From Dipteronia dyeriana (lineage: Eukaryota; Streptophyta; Magnoliopsida; Sapindales; Sapindaceae): 64,000 bases of DNA. The notes below the pieces were generated by a model. It was not told where the DNA came from and made no database searches. It worked only from the letters and a program-made list of their open reading frames with translations. This document shows positions 23,703 through 37,367 of the stretch, piece by piece. Each line of letters opens with the position of its first letter. The first letter of the stretch is position 1. The translations under genes and the position numbers were made by a program. The DNA lies in the NCBI GenBank assembly GCA_032871835.1, contig CM065299.1, positions 33,530,074 to 33,594,073 of the forward strand, written 5' to 3'.

Positions 23703-24275
23703 TATATATATATATATATGTACTTGTTAAAGATTTGTTTTAAATGAGTGGTTCATATTCAACTTCCTTATATAATTCCATCATTGGACATTTATGTAAA
23801 CATTTTCATATATATATTATAAAAGGAATCATCTTCTTAATGTGTGTACCATTTTATAAAAAAAATTATAATGACTAATGAGCAGACTTACAATAATTAA
23901 AATGAATCATCAAAATTCTATACCTTAAAGGCTTAAACTAAGATATTATATGTATTTAATAACCTGGAAAGACAATATATAACTGCGGCCAACCAAAGAA
24001 ATAATTGCTTACCACCCCAGTCCATCTCCTAAAAAAAAAAAAAAAAGGCAAACAAGTAAAAAAAAAAAAAGAGTGGGAGTGAGAGAGAGAGAAGAGTGTG
24101 AAAGTGAAGGGAGAGTAGTTTTTGATGAATGATCCCCATGCACCAAATAACGGGATTCTCAGATAGTAGATTCTGTCTTCTTCTTGCTTTCCCTCTGTTC
24201 TTCTCTAGCTTCTGTTTAAAATAGTTTAAAAGCTTTTTGGGTTTTGACAGCAGCAGCAACAACAACAACATCATC
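23703..24275 (+). promoter_or_regulatory. Upstream region and 5' leader of the diterpene cyclase
   Basis: A TATATAA motif at 23976-23982 lies 294 bp before the ATG and is a plausible TATA box. Poly-A tracts, a GAGAGAGAGA tract at about 24080-24092 (GA-rich leaders are common in plants) and a (CAR)n-like stretch just before the ATG at 24276 follow. The transcription start was not determined. Confidence 0.35.
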
Positions 24276-25166
24276 ATGTCTTCTCATTCAATCAACAACC
24301 CCTTCCTTGGTCTCTCTCCTCTGCTTCTTGGCGCTCCTCGATCTTCTTCTTCTTTCACTTTCTCCAACCATCACAAACTTCTTTTCTTCTCCCGTAAGTT
24401 GATTCTTCTTCCTTCTTCTAGCTCTGATACTCTTTCATTTTAAGTCCACGTGTACATATCACCATAAAAACACATTTGAAACCTCTTTTTTCTGTGATGA
24501 ACAGATCAAATACTAATGCAATTTATATTGTTTAATAAATAATTTATGTGTTCATTTGTTTTTATCAACTTTTTTCCCCACCCCAAAAGAAAAAAAAAAG
24601 TTTTTTTTTTTTTCTCTGGAGGCCGACTTATTGGTTCCTTGTTTAGCCATGAATTGAAAAGTTTCAACACCTAGAAAATTGTGCTGAAAATGCTTTTATC
24701 ATCCGTTTAAACCAGTTTCAAGAATCGGCATCACTTAATTACTTTTATTTATATTGGTAATTTGGTTTATGATTTATTTGGGTTATTATAATTAACATAA
24801 TTACTTTTTAGATGTCTGGCCGCTCAGGGAAAAAGACAAACAAATTAGCTTTGATATCCAGCCTAGATGCAGTGCTATATCCAGACCAGTCATCCAAGGT
24901 ACGTACGATGAAATGATATTTAATTAATTCAATAAATTTGAACAGTAATTGGATAAATATACTCGTACGTATACTTATACACATACAATTAATATTTTCT
25001 ATTTATGTTTATGTCCAGGATATGCAGACGTGTTTCAAAATGGTTTGCCAGTGATAAAGTGGTATGAGATCGTGGACGATGACATAGAAGACGAAGCTCC
25101 TAAGGTGATTTACTCTTCTTTTTTTCTATTTTTGATATGATGATGTGATTTTGATTTAATTTCTCT

Positions 25167-25205
<39 letters not shown>

Positions 25206-28200
25206 TAAAAGGTATCGAAATCGAATGAAATAAAGGACCGTGTGGCGACCATTAAAGGGATGTTGGAGTCGATGGAGGATGGAGAGATAAGCATATCGGC
25301 TTATGACACAGCTTGGGTTGCTCTTGTGGAAGACATTAATGGAAGTGGTGCTCCTCAGTTCCCTTCTAGCCTTGAATGGATTGCCAACAATCAACTCTCT
25401 GATGGCTCTTGGGGTGATAAAATCATTTTCTCTGTGCACGATCGCTTAATCAACACTTTAGCTTGTGTTGTCGCACTTAAATCATGGAATATTCATCAAG
25501 ACAAGTATGAAAAAGGTATTCATACATTACCATATATATATATATACAAGGAAAGTTTAACAAAGTGAAACGACAACTTGTTTGATAATTTTTAATTAAA
25601 TTGAATTAGCTTAATTAATTTATAAATATTTTCTGATGATTAGTGGTAAGTCTAGCTAACATAGCATTTATGTTTGTTACGTAGGATTGTCGTTTTTCAA
25701 GGAATATATATCAAAGCTTGGGAGTGATAATGATGAGCACATGCCTATTGGTTTTGAAGTAGCTTTCCCTTCTCTCATCGAAATTGCAAGAAGTTTAGGC
25801 ATTGAAGTTCCTGAAAACACTCCTGTCTTTCAAGAGATCTACAAAAAGAGAGAGTTAAAGCTCACAAGGTATACACAATACAGATTCATCAATCAATACC
25901 CAAGTTTTTATCATAATTATGTTCCTTATTACTTTTACATAAAAATTGAGAAAGAAAAAAGGTAGTACCGACCTTATCTTATATAATATATAATTATATA
26001 TAGATATAGGTCTGTTGTTAGCTTTACATGTTTGTGTAATGTAATAATTGTGTGTGTGTGGGGGCGATAGGATACCGAAAGAGATATTGCACAAAGTGCC
26101 CACAACATTACTCCATAGCTTGGAAGGAATGGCAGACCTGGACTGGGAAAAGCTTCTAAATTTAAAGTGCGAAGATGGGTCACTTTTGTTTTCTCCATCC
26201 TCCACTGCTTTTGCTCTCATGCAAACTAAAGATCACAACTGCTTGGAATATCTAACTAATGCTGTTCAAAGATTCAATGGTGGAGGTATATGTAGATACT
26301 ATTAAGTGCTTTTCCATCTGTACTTCTGAGAGCTAAATCTTAATTAATTTCTCACTCATTTTTCTACATCTAAATTTAGTACCAAATGTGTACCCGGTTG
26401 ACATGTTCGAACATATGTGGGCTGTGGATCGCTTGCAACGCCTGGGAATTTCAAGATATTTCCAAGCAGAGATCCAAGAATGCATGGATTATATTTACAG
26501 GTATGAATGAACAATTCCTGCATGCAGAGATCTTATATAGTAACTACTACTTCACTATAATATATATATATATTTATATCTGAAGGACACTCAAATTTCA
26601 GATATTGGACGGACGAAGGTATTAGCTGGGCAAGAAATACGAGGGTTCATGACATTGACGACACAGCCATGGGTTTCAGGCTACTAAGATTACATGGTTA
26701 TCAGGTTTCTGCAGGTAATTAATTAAGTTTAGTTTTTTTTTTTTTTCAAACTTCATAATGGTGTATGTATATACATTTATGGTGATCATGGTGGTTTTTC
26801 TTGGTGGGTGACAGATGTGTTTCAGAATTTTGAGAAAGGCAGCGAGTTCTTCTGCTTTTCCGGGCAGTCAAACCAGGCCGTTACAGGAATGTTCAATCTG
26901 TACAGGGCTTCTCAGCTGCAGTTCCCTGGAGAGACCATTCTTGAAATCGCCAAGCACTTTTCCTCTAAATTTCTAATAGAAAAACAAGATGCTAATCAGC
27001 TTATAGACAAATGGGTTATAACTAAAGACTTGCCTGGTGAGGTATGATAAAATGACTTAAATGCCCTGCTTAGAAAGGCTATTTGTAATTTATCAAAAGA
27101 ATTTGAAGAGAATGTTCCGTTAATTTCCTTCTGTTTATCTTATAAGTGACAAATTAAACAATATAATGATATTCATGAGGATGTTAACAGGTCGGTTTTG
27201 CGTTGGATGTTCCATGGTACGCAAGCTTGCCAAGGCTCGAGACAAGACTCTACATAGAGCAATATGGCGGCCAAGATGACGTATGGATTGGCAAGACCCT
27301 TTATAGGTAATTCATATTAAACTCTCGTTTTTTTTTGTCATGCTAACCGTTTAATCAATTACAAGAAAACTGAAATATAATAAAAACAATATTCAAATTA
27401 TTTTCTTAAAAAAAATTATAAGCTCTGTAATTATAGTGAACTTGTTTTTATATATTTGCTCATTTATCCTAATTTTCCAAGTTAGAATATGCTTTGTTTT
27501 TTGACGGATCAAATTCACTGAACCAGTCAACTTAGACAACAACCCATAAACCCACATTATTCTAAATAGATAGGTACAAAATTGTGCACTCCTATCACGA
27601 ACAAAAAAAAAGGTTGGCTCCTGCCGCTCCTCCACATGTAGAAATGTCCATTAATATTATAGTTTATTTGTCTACCTCAATGTACAAGATGTACATAGAA
27701 TTTTTCTTGAGGTAAGAAGATTCATTCCTTGAGTTGATTTTCATACCATGCTTATAGCAATTGATTTTAAAGAACCGTAATGAATATTACGTGTTGGTTT
27801 AATTATCTCAGGATGCCCTATGTGAACAATAACACCTATCTTGAGCTGGCAAAATTAGACTACGACAATTGCCAAGCTGTGCATCAGACCGAATGGAACA
27901 CTATGCAAAAGTAAGTAGCGATCCTAATTTATGCCAAAAGTGGCAGCAGTGAGTGGTCCAGTTGACTCATCTTTGCAAAACAAGTAATTATTGATTGGAT
28001 TAAACAGGTGGTACGAAAAAAATAAACTTGGCAATTATGGGACGAGCAGAAAATCCCTCCTCCGAGCGTATTTTGTGGCATCAGCCAGCATATACGAGCA
28101 GGAAAGACGGCAAGAGCGAATTGCCTGGGCTAAAACAGTGGTGTTGACGGAGATGATCGCGACATATTTCGACAGCGGAAATGAATGTAGTAAGCAGAGG

Positions 28201-30578
28201 AGAGCTGCTTTCGTCGATCATTTCAGAAACCGTATTAACGCACGTCTCTATGTGAACGGAAGGTATGTATATTTTCCATTCATATGAATTGAATTATTGA
28301 TTAATTTCATTATATTTTCCATAAAATATATAATGGGAAGTGAATGTCCAGGTCTGATGCTGATACGGTAGTATCAGGGTGGACGATATATGGTGTATCG
28401 GATGCACTGGATACCTTCTCTATAAATAGAGTTATTCTAGACCGCCTGTTTTGATTCTCAAATCTTATATGAAAGATTCATTAACTATCATCCAAGCAAA
28501 CCTCTAAATCGGTTTTGTCCCATACAAGAAAAGAAACTTGAGAGCATATTAGGAGAAAATCTTTCGGTGCATCTAATCATTAATATGTATCAACATCTTC
28601 AGTGGCAAATGCATGCACCAAAGATTTTGTCGCATATTAGAGGTTAATTAATTGGATACTTATGTTGTCATAAACGGAGATAACAAATCAAGTGTTACCT
28701 GTTTGATTTTTTGTGAAGTTAATTAAAAATGTCCATAATTGTTTTTGTTGGTAAGACATCGAGATGTGTTGATTGTGTTGCAGGACATTGGACATGCAGT
28801 ACAAATCAGATCAAGAATTGAGTGGGATCTTACTGGGGACGCTCAACCATCTTTCATTTGATGTACTCGTGGCAAAGGGTCGTGACATAAGCCAACACTT
28901 ACATCACGCTGTAAGTAATTCCACATTTTTCGGACACACTTGGTCATTTACTATTCAAATTTTGAAATAATCCAATATATCGTCTTTAATATCTAGAGTT
29001 CAACATAGCAGGAATTGTGAAACTTTTCATTTTAATTGGTTTTGGATATTTGGAAAGATGTCAAAGTTCAATTATAAATAGTATAGAATTAGGTTATATT
29101 TGTGTCACTCTATGGATGAACAGGAAAAGATTTAAAGTTTTTCTTATAAACACAGAACCAAAGCTGGCAACTTTGCAAATTACCAAATAACTCAATTCTG
29201 ATGAATTAACTTTTTGTGTAATTTTTATCCAGTGGGAAAATTGGTTGATGAAGTGGCAAGCAGAAGGAGATAAACACCAAGGAGAAGCAGAATTACTGAC
29301 TCAGACAATAAATCTAAGCACCGACTATTGGGTCTCAGAGGAGCCCTTGTCTGATATTAATGAATACAGCAAACTCTCTGACCTCATCAACAGAATTTGT
29401 CTTCAACTTAGTTTTTACCAAAAGCTAAAGGTCAGTGTTTGAGACAATAAGACATCTGATATAATATCAGGACAAATTTTTTGCCTACATCTTTTAAAAT
29501 TCTTTTTATGTTAAGTGACATTTTCTAGTCCCAATCAAGAAGCATTTACTTTTATTTTTACATAATTTAGTTGCATTGCATACTTTATAGGCTATTAGTA
29601 TTATGCAAATGAAAGGTATTTTTTTTCATGAAAAAATAGTTATTGTTACGCACTTGTAATGGAGCATTTTGAGTGGTTTAAGTTCCTAGTCTAATAAAAT
29701 ACATTTTGAAAACGTATATAATGCAACTCTCTATATATAATGTACTCTAGCTAGATATTTTGTTTATCTCAGAAAGTGTTTTTGCCTATTTGTACTAAAA
29801 TACGAACTCATGATGACAACACAAAAACCACTCCCAAACGTAAAAGACAAAACCTCCTTGGACCCTAGAGAATTGGATGGTTGCTTTTAGAAGGCATTAA
29901 CTCAGATGTCTTGAAATAAAAGGCTCCTATGTTGGCACCTATTTCCTAGTTAGATGACTCATCTGTGACTCATTTGGTTACATTGCCTGCTATCAATGTC
30001 ACCGTGGATATCTGTTGCCACTTCCTATATAAAATCTGTACAAGAAATCAAATGATTCTTTGACATTCTCTAATGTCTCTGGAAATTCAGTAATTAGAAG
30101 ATGAGTAGACAGGAATTCCATTTAGTGGATTCTTAGAGAGCTTCCAAATATAATGGATTGGACAAGCTTAAAACTGAGTCTATTGACCATCATGTTGTCA
30201 TCAACTAGAAACATAGATAGGATATGATTTGGGGGTCTAAATCATCTGGATTACCTCACTGTTTGCTTCAAATTTCTATTGCTTTCGAATTAAGTACTCT
30301 TCCTGTTCATTTATCATCTATGTTGCTTTTTTCGTCAGGTACATGACAATGGCAACTGCAATGCTAATGCTGATAGAATCACAACCCTCCAATTAATCGA
30401 TTCGGACATGCAAGAACTTGTGCAGTTAGTACTCCAGAACTCCTCATCAGATGGCATCTACTCCCAGGTCAAGCAGACATTTCTAACGGTGGCAAGGAGT
30501 TTTTACTACATGGCTTATAATGATCCGGGGACTATCAACTTTCACATTTCTAAAGTACTCTTTGATAGAGTTAATTGA
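24276..30578 (+). CDS. CPS: ent-Copalyl diphosphate synthase-type class II diterpene cyclase
   Basis: Predicted plastid enzyme that cyclises geranylgeranyl diphosphate to copalyl diphosphate, the first committed gibberellin step if the product is the ent form. Fifteen exons join with GT-AG borders and no internal stop: 24276-24393, 24812-24898, 25019-25104, 25212-25515, 25685-25868, 26071-26285, 26380-26500, 26602-26714, 26815-27041, 27191-27306, 27812-27910, 28008-28262, 28784-28910, 29233-29430 and 30339-30578. They give 829 residues, against about 800 for the family. A Ser-rich N-terminus of about 60 residues looks like a transit peptide. SAYDTAW is at 126-132, QLSDGSWGD at 158-166, and the protonating DIDD motif at 389-392. 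His275 and Asn334 fit the ent-specific catalytic pair, and His343 the Mg2+-inhibition His of gibberellin-type enzymes. There is no class I DDxxD motif, so it is monofunctional. The product is inferred. Confidence 0.95.
25171..25202. repeat. (TA)n microsatellite in cyclase intron 3
   Basis: About 16 TA units lie just upstream of the exon 4 acceptor. It is likely to vary in length between individuals. Confidence 0.85.
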
Positions 30579-30667
30579 TGACCTCTGTACTCAGATTCGT
30601 GTCATCATTCGTTGTACATACACAGGAAACTCATCTCCATGATAATTTTCTAGTAGAGCAACTTCAA

Positions 30668-30673
30668 AATAAA
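30668..30673 (+). terminator. Polyadenylation signal of the diterpene cyclase
   Basis: A canonical AATAAA lies 90 bp after the stop codon, within T-rich and A-rich 3' sequence. Confidence 0.55.
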
Positions 30674-30679
30674 GAGAAA

Positions 30680-32713
30680 TGTGAGATAATAATTACAAGA
30701 TAAATCATATTAGGAGCAGATTTCAGCACTTGCATTATGGTCTTCTGTTCTGGTTTTAGTGTCCAAATCATGCCTAGTAGTGCTCTCAATACATTATGCC
30801 TGATCAATACTAATTCTGATATTCGTGTAACTTAAAAAAACAATTCTAAAACTAGCTAATTGCTACAACACTAATCAATCCTGAAAACCTATCTAATCAT
30901 AAGAGGAATCCAATTGACAATTATTCAAATCCCAATAGTCTCTTATTCAAAGGACCAAGACAATGGGTTAAAGCTATAGGAACCGAGATTGAAGCCAAGG
31001 AGAGCACTTCCAAAAGCACTAGAAAAGTTTTACAAAAAGTCAAAACCCCACGAAAATAGGGGCTTGCACAAACTTAGTAAGTGGACACATATAGTAAGCC
31101 ACATTTAAAGTTGTTTAGTTGTGAATTGGGATATGATCATTTCCTCACCTCACAATTTTCCCCACCTTTAATGATCTTACGAAACATAAACGTTACGGTG
31201 AATGAATGGTTTAATTAAGACGTGATTGAATGAATGAACAGTTTGGTTAAAATGTGATTAATTTCTACCATTATTTTATGAACAACTAATCACGAGTTTT
31301 GAAAAGACTATAAAAAAGTATGTTCCAGGTCTACCGTTGAGAATTTGCACTCTCTTATGAAGGTGCGAGTGTAATGGTTTCCTTCTCTAAATGTAAACCC
31401 AAGAAAAAAAAATGGCAGACAACATATCACAATAACACATGCCAAAGTAGGCTAAAATTCTCGTCAACATGACGTGGAGATTCACCAAATCCATATCTAC
31501 AGATTTCATATCTCATTGGTGACACCACAACTTACCTCCATTTTAAGCATTTTTGTCACCTACATGCTACAACTTGGGTTTGTGTCCATAGAAATTAGAA
31601 ATTCCCTCATCATAAATTGACTAACGCATTACAAGTAGGATGGGATCCGGGATCAACTCTCACCAAGAACAACTGCAACTTGTTAATTAATCATTCTTCT
31701 ATTCTATTCAAAGAAAATAATTTGATGAATTCAAACAAATTACTAAAAGATTAAGGATAAATGAACCCTCTTAGGTTCTAACCCTACACTTATATATAAT
31801 ATGGAGCAGTTGGGGTCAGCATTATTTCCAGGGCCACCTCAAAAAATAATTCACTTTGGGATAGAAATTAGAATCCCCCCACCACCCAAAAATCATAAAA
31901 TTTGCCAGTCATGCACATTAATATATGGCCAACATGTTGCATATGCACGTCAAATGAATGATTCAGGAATTCAAAAGCAACCTTACTCAAATACACAAAA
32001 GCAAAAACCCCAACGGTTGGCATCATAATCTCTGCATGGTTTGGCATATTCTCCAATAATGAAATCATGAAAAGGGTAAACACAAAAGCAATTGTGTTTT
32101 ATTATCCATGACAGATAGGTAAAAAAGACATGCAAGTGATGTAAGAAAGACATAAGAGAATTTCAACACAAGGAGCAAAATGGATGACTTGTATTTTGGA
32201 CAGAAACCTGTTTTAGTAAAGCACCTCTAATCTCCATCACTAGCCTGCTCTGTTCTGCTACTTTGGGGTTGGACTATTTCACGTGAGGACCCTCCTGTTG
32301 TTTTGCTCTGCAAGCGGCGAACATGCAAAAATGACATGGGGACCACCTCACTTATACCATACCATCTTCAAGCTCTAAAACAAAAATTGTTGTCAAACTT
32401 GTGTGTCCCTGCCCTACTACTGGTCAGCCTCAAACAAGCGGTCAAGGCCCTTGTAAATGAATCATATATTATTTTTTGTCACTCAGTTATCTTTTCCGGT
32501 GATTGAATGGCCAATCCACCAATTATTATATTCAATTTTTTATTTTTTGAAAGAGTAAATTCTGTATTAATTATATTTATATAATATTTGGTTCTTTCCC
32601 AGTACATTTGTCTAGTAGCTTGATCAACATGTTATCATGAATTAAGTCCAGTCCAACTTGACCCCAAACATGTTCTTGTAGCCAAATCAAGCAAGAATGA
32701 ATTATGTCAGTGA
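30680..32713. other. Intergenic spacer between two convergent loci
   Basis: No coding exon was recognised. Short ORFs here (for example 31801-32028) lack conserved motifs. Confidence 0.5.
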
Positions 32714-33075
32714 TGTTGGACGAAAGTATACATAAGATCTAGATACAAAATTTAGAAGCGCAGGTAGAATTAGGGTTTGGAAATTGAGAGTGAACAGAAA
32801 TGGAAAAAACTCTGAAAAAACATAAGATTGGAAAACAGATTAATCATTGGATTTATTACTGAGGTCTATTTATAAAAAAACTCTCAAGGGGCCTTTTATA
32901 GTTGCGAACGTAAAATAGATAAACATCCAAACTCATGATAATAATAAAACAAATCTAAACTAATATCCAAGGAGATAATTATTGACAACAAATACTATCT
33001 AGATAACTATTCCATATTCCCATTTCCCCATCATTAAGCTTCACTCTTGAGGCTAGGCTGCAACCAACACAAAAC
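32714..33075 (-). mobile_element. Probable truncated copia 3' end (LTR plus polypurine tract)
   Basis: The segment 32714-33014 starts TGTTGGA and ends ATTCCA (TG...CA). Next to it, on the minus strand, is a purine-rich GATGGGGAAATGGGAATA, and just upstream a reading frame ending SLKSEA-stop like the RNase H tail of copia Pol. No partner LTR was found, so this is a tentative 5'-truncated remnant. Confidence 0.35.
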
Positions 33076-36000
33076 GTACAATGTAACAACAAATCAATCA
33101 CGAATCCAGCAAAGAAAACATCAAAAAGTTTCAACAATCAGAGATTAGCTTGAAAAACCATAAGAAACACCTCACTTAATATAAGGAACCGGTCATTGGA
33201 ATAAATATAAGCTTACATTTCTAGTTTGACATCCACAAATTAAAGTCAACTCACAAGCACATGCTATTATACTTCCTCCATCAAGTTCAGTTAGCAGAAC
33301 ACATGGAAAGTGCAGCTAATCATATTCTAATTCATCTGGTGTCACAGGCCGTTTGAGGGGGATCATAGACTTCTTTTCAACATCTCGAGATAATGCTTTT
33401 CTCATATCTAAAAACAAACCAATATCATGAACAATGAGTGGCAATGCACATAGTATAAAACAAATCACAACACCATAGTGTGCCATGATAACTCACCTAA
33501 CCCGTCTTCCTCTCTTTAATAATTGTGTAGAACCCACCTATAAATTACATAGCCAAGCTGATAGTACAAAAATTAGGAATTCAATATCAGCAGCATCAAG
33601 TTGTTGTATACATAGAGAAGGAGGGAAGAAACATAATTACGATTATTAGCACAAAAAGAAACATCACTCGTGTTACAGCAGCTGGTCTTCCAGAACCAAC
33701 ACTTACGTGGTGTGTAACCTCATGCAGGTATTCTCAAAAATCCTTCCATTACTACCACTACAACTCAATGAGACAGATCGTTAACCTACTGTACTTCGGC
33801 TGATTGTAGTGCAGCAGTGGGCAGAGCAGCACCCTTGCCTGTCAGGCTGGCATCATTTCTTAACCTAGTAACTGAGATTTTCAAAAAATTGCTGTTCCTA
33901 ACAGCAGGCTTGGTTACTTATGCCATTTTGGATATGCAAGATAAGCCAAAGTTGGGTGTGCTTGCCTACATTTTCCCTTTTAACCATACCTTATATCTAA
34001 TTGGATTTCCTTGTTCGCATTGTACTCTCCCTATCTGTTTTTCTATTTAGCTTCCCTGTTCAAGCCAGTTTTAGCAGCTTGAGTGAAGAGATAAAGTGAC
34101 CACTAAATATGAACATGGGAAGCACTCTATGTGTCTCTGCCGCACCATTGACGTGGTCAAAAAATATCAGTCATTTCACAAACCAAACCAATATGCTTTG
34201 ATCACCTAAGGACATGCCATGAGCATGGACCAGTCCCTATACCCTAAACTATCAAGAATGTGCTCATATATCAGAGCAACAATTCCGATGGTGTCAAAAG
34301 CATTCCAGAAGTTTGTTAATATGGGTAAGAATTATTAGATTCAAAGGAGCATAACACTTGTCTGTAAAAGGAAAGGAGGACAAGAGCATAAAAGTGTTAT
34401 ATCATGTATAAGAAACGGGGAACCTAGTGGTGGAATCATTGGAAAGCATGCAGAAGTTTTACACACTACAATTTGAGTTTTTTGGGCAGCAAATGTAGGA
34501 GATGTACCCTTGAATATTCACCATACGGTCAAACTAATGAGATATCATTAGCCAACTTCGGAAAAGATTCATTTACAATAAGGTTTTGACATCATATGGA
34601 TCTTAACTAAACCAGGCAATTCAACATATAACCATCTATCCAGGATTTTATAATGTTCTTCCTAGTTTTTTATTCTACTGCTTGGAATCTTAGAGGCTGT
34701 AATGTTTTCCAAACCCAAAAAACCAATGCGACAAGCGTTCAAGAGATCTTTTAAGAAAATAAAAATCAGGAAACAGAAAACTCATTCTTCACTTTGTGAA
34801 CTGGAGTTTGAAAACGTCAAAAGATGCTTCCCGAGTTTTCAATTTGGACTTAACCTCCTAAACCAGTAACCTTACTCTCTCTTCTGAATCTCTCTCTACT
34901 GAATTTTTGTTGAGTAAATATTTTTCATGAGATTAAAAAGGTATAAAGGTAGTTGATTTGTCATGGTTGTTGCAGATGGTGTTCAAATTTCTATCAACAA
35001 TTATTGTTTTGCTAAACATTTTGTTAATTGTGTGATTATATACATAATAGATTATTTCTAATTTAGAGTATTAATTATATGATAAATTTATAGAATTTGA
35101 TATATGGTATCTAAAAATAAAATAAAATAATATCATAATATTTCTATCAGGTAATTTGATGTCTTCTTGTTTTTTTTTTTTGTTAGATAAAGAAATACAG
35201 AACTGAAATTTAAGAAATAAAAAATGGTAGTATATAATGTTTGGCTGTATGGTTTAATTTGAAAATATTTGTACCAACACGTTCTTATTGTTTCCCTTCT
35301 CATACTATTGTTTCCAACATATGCTTCTAGACACCTTTTTTTATTCAACAAAACTAAAATTTAATTTCTCGTTCTCAGTAGGAAACCGATAAAATAGAAA
35401 ATCAATACATAAAACGTTACTGAACACACCCTAATTTTACAATAAAATGGATCGAGATTTCAGCTACTTCAATTTTAATCTCATATGAGGCCTTTTGACA
35501 ACTAAATTTTGTGGTACTATAGTGATTTTGACCGATTAAAACATGCAACTCTTGATTATTGCAAGAAGATTCATAAATTCAAACCAGGCTTAAGACCAAA
35601 ATGGTTAGAAAACAATTTTTGATGATATAAGAAAGAAAAGGTCATTTCAGAATAAGATTTCAGTGCCTGTAGCAAGGCACATAATTAAAACACGTACTTA
35701 TAATTTGCAATTGATGGAAAGATGTTTGATAAAAAAAATTACCTTTTCATACATCTTTATGGCAGGTGTGGTTGAAGCTCTGACAAAAAGATCCACGAAG
35801 TAAGCCTTATCACTGCCAAGAAAAAGTTCCTACCAATAAGAAAGCTGGCACCAAAAACACAAATAAATAGCACAATGACATACCAAAAAGGAATTGAACA
35901 AGAGAAGTTGCTAAAAGAAAGAGATGTTTAATTTAGTCAAGGTATCAATCAAATTGAACTGAACAAAATTAATTTGCATGAGATAATATGTCATCAAGTA

Positions 36001-36299
36001 AACTTCCCAACATACGTTGAATAAAGCCAATTTCACACATGCGCTATATCACGTTAGAATATTTGTCATTAATGGATAGGATTTTTGTTTTGATTAAGGA
36101 ATCAATTAGCTTAATTATAGAATTTCCTCATTCTTTTCTAGTTGTATTTCTCCTATAATTACCTCCTATAAGGAGAAGAATAATAACAAAATATTAATTT
36201 GTTCATGGCATCAGAGCCTAAACAAATTGTTTAGGGTTCTTTTGCTACTTTCTAATTTTTTTTTTAAATATGCAAAAAAAAAAAAAAAATTCTCTCTAC

Positions 36300-36500
36300 T
36301 GCTATAGTACTGTCTACCGTACTTGCAACAGTACTTCATCCACCGTACTTTGCTACAGTACTTCGTCTACAGTACTTTGCCCGTTTTACTATTCTGATTG
36401 CCGGTTTCACTGTTTCGAGTGCTGGATTTTACTGTTCCGAGTGCCGGATTAACTGTTCCGAGTGCCGGATTTCGGATTTACTATTCCGACTGTCAGATTA
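36300..36500. repeat. Short tandem repeats inside the miniature copia element
   Basis: CTACAGTACTTCGTC-type and CTGTTCCGAGTGCCGGATT-type units each recur two to four times. They replace the coding sequence expected here. Confidence 0.6.
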
Positions 36501-36699
36501 CTCTTCCGCTGCTACAACTATTTCCGCCGCAATTGCTATTATGACAAATCTAAATGAAGAATGTCTACTCACGTGGTACCACCTCCACCTCCAACACTCC
36601 CTCTAGTTTATTCTAATGACAACTCATATAAAATTGAGATTAAATTGGATGGGTCAAACTATCCCTTATGGTCCAAGTTTGTCCGGTCTTTTTTTTTTT

Positions 36700-36860
36700 C
36701 ACTACTACTATAAGTTGCTAACAGGACTATTGCATGTTTTCAACTTTTCTACTACTAAACAGTACTGCTACCTGTTTTTCGCTACTACTATAAGTTGCTA
36801 ACAGGACTATTGCCTGTTTTCAACTTCCTTACTACTAAACAGGACTGTTGCCTGTTTTAC
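36700..36860. repeat. 78-bp tandem duplication inside the miniature copia element
   Basis: The block beginning CTACTACTATAAGTTGCTAA and ending near TACTACTAAACAG occurs twice in succession with a few differences. Confidence 0.75.
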
Positions 36861-37367
36861 TACTACTACTACATTATTAATGTAAGTTACTTTCAACCCT
36901 TTTTGTTTTTGGTAAGCCTCACAATCGGCCCTTCTATCTTTGACCATCGATACCACCTACAAGTAAAGACCAGCTTACAGATATCCTTACGAAGGCTATT
37001 AATGGAAGTAGCTTCCATAACTTAATTATCAAGTTGGCAATGAGTGACATCTATACACCAACTTTGGAGTGGAGGCGGGGGGGCGGAGCGTGGGTTAGAA
37101 TATTTGTCATTAATGGATAGGATTTCCTGATTCTTTCCTGGTTGTATTTCTCCCATACGGAGAAGAATAATAAAAGAAATATTAATTTGTTCATATCACA
37201 TAAACATTTTAAAAGAGAAGTCAAAGCTAAAAACTTATTTTCTCCAAAATTTCTACTTCAATATATCTAGTGATGAAGGTGTAAATTGCTTAACATAAAT
37301 CAACACGCTCTGCACACTCCACACGAATCAGTTTCAACCCAAATTAAAAACTTGCATTGAAAACCTC

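Larger units (their letters stand above)
36052..37193 (+). mobile_element. Miniature, internally deleted copia element (TRIM-like)
   Basis: Short LTRs at 36052-36205 (154 bp) and 37093-37193 (101 bp; it lacks about 50 bp present in the first) are flanked by a perfect TATCA duplication (36047-36051 and 37194-37198). After the first LTR comes TGGCATCAGAGCC, an initiator-Met-type primer-binding site; before the second is a G-rich polypurine tract (GGAGGCGGGGGGGCGGAGCG). The 0.9-kb interior keeps only scraps of Gag (KLDGSNYPLWSKFVR near 36630) and the RNase H tail (TKDQLTDILTKAI near 36970), joined by repetitive filler. The first LTR begins CG instead of TG. It lies in intron 3 of NAA20. Confidence 0.85.

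Noticed and set aside
24029..24277. Minus-strand ORF over the cyclase 5' leader
   Set aside because: It is an antisense artefact of poly-A and GA/CAR tracts.
28350..28460. Possible extra cyclase exon after a TGTCCAG acceptor in intron 12
   Set aside because: It contains in-frame stops, and skipping it joins exons 12 and 13 in correct phase with family-like length.
31801..32083. Small ORFs on both strands in the intergenic region
   Set aside because: They have no conserved motif, no splice context and no family resemblance.
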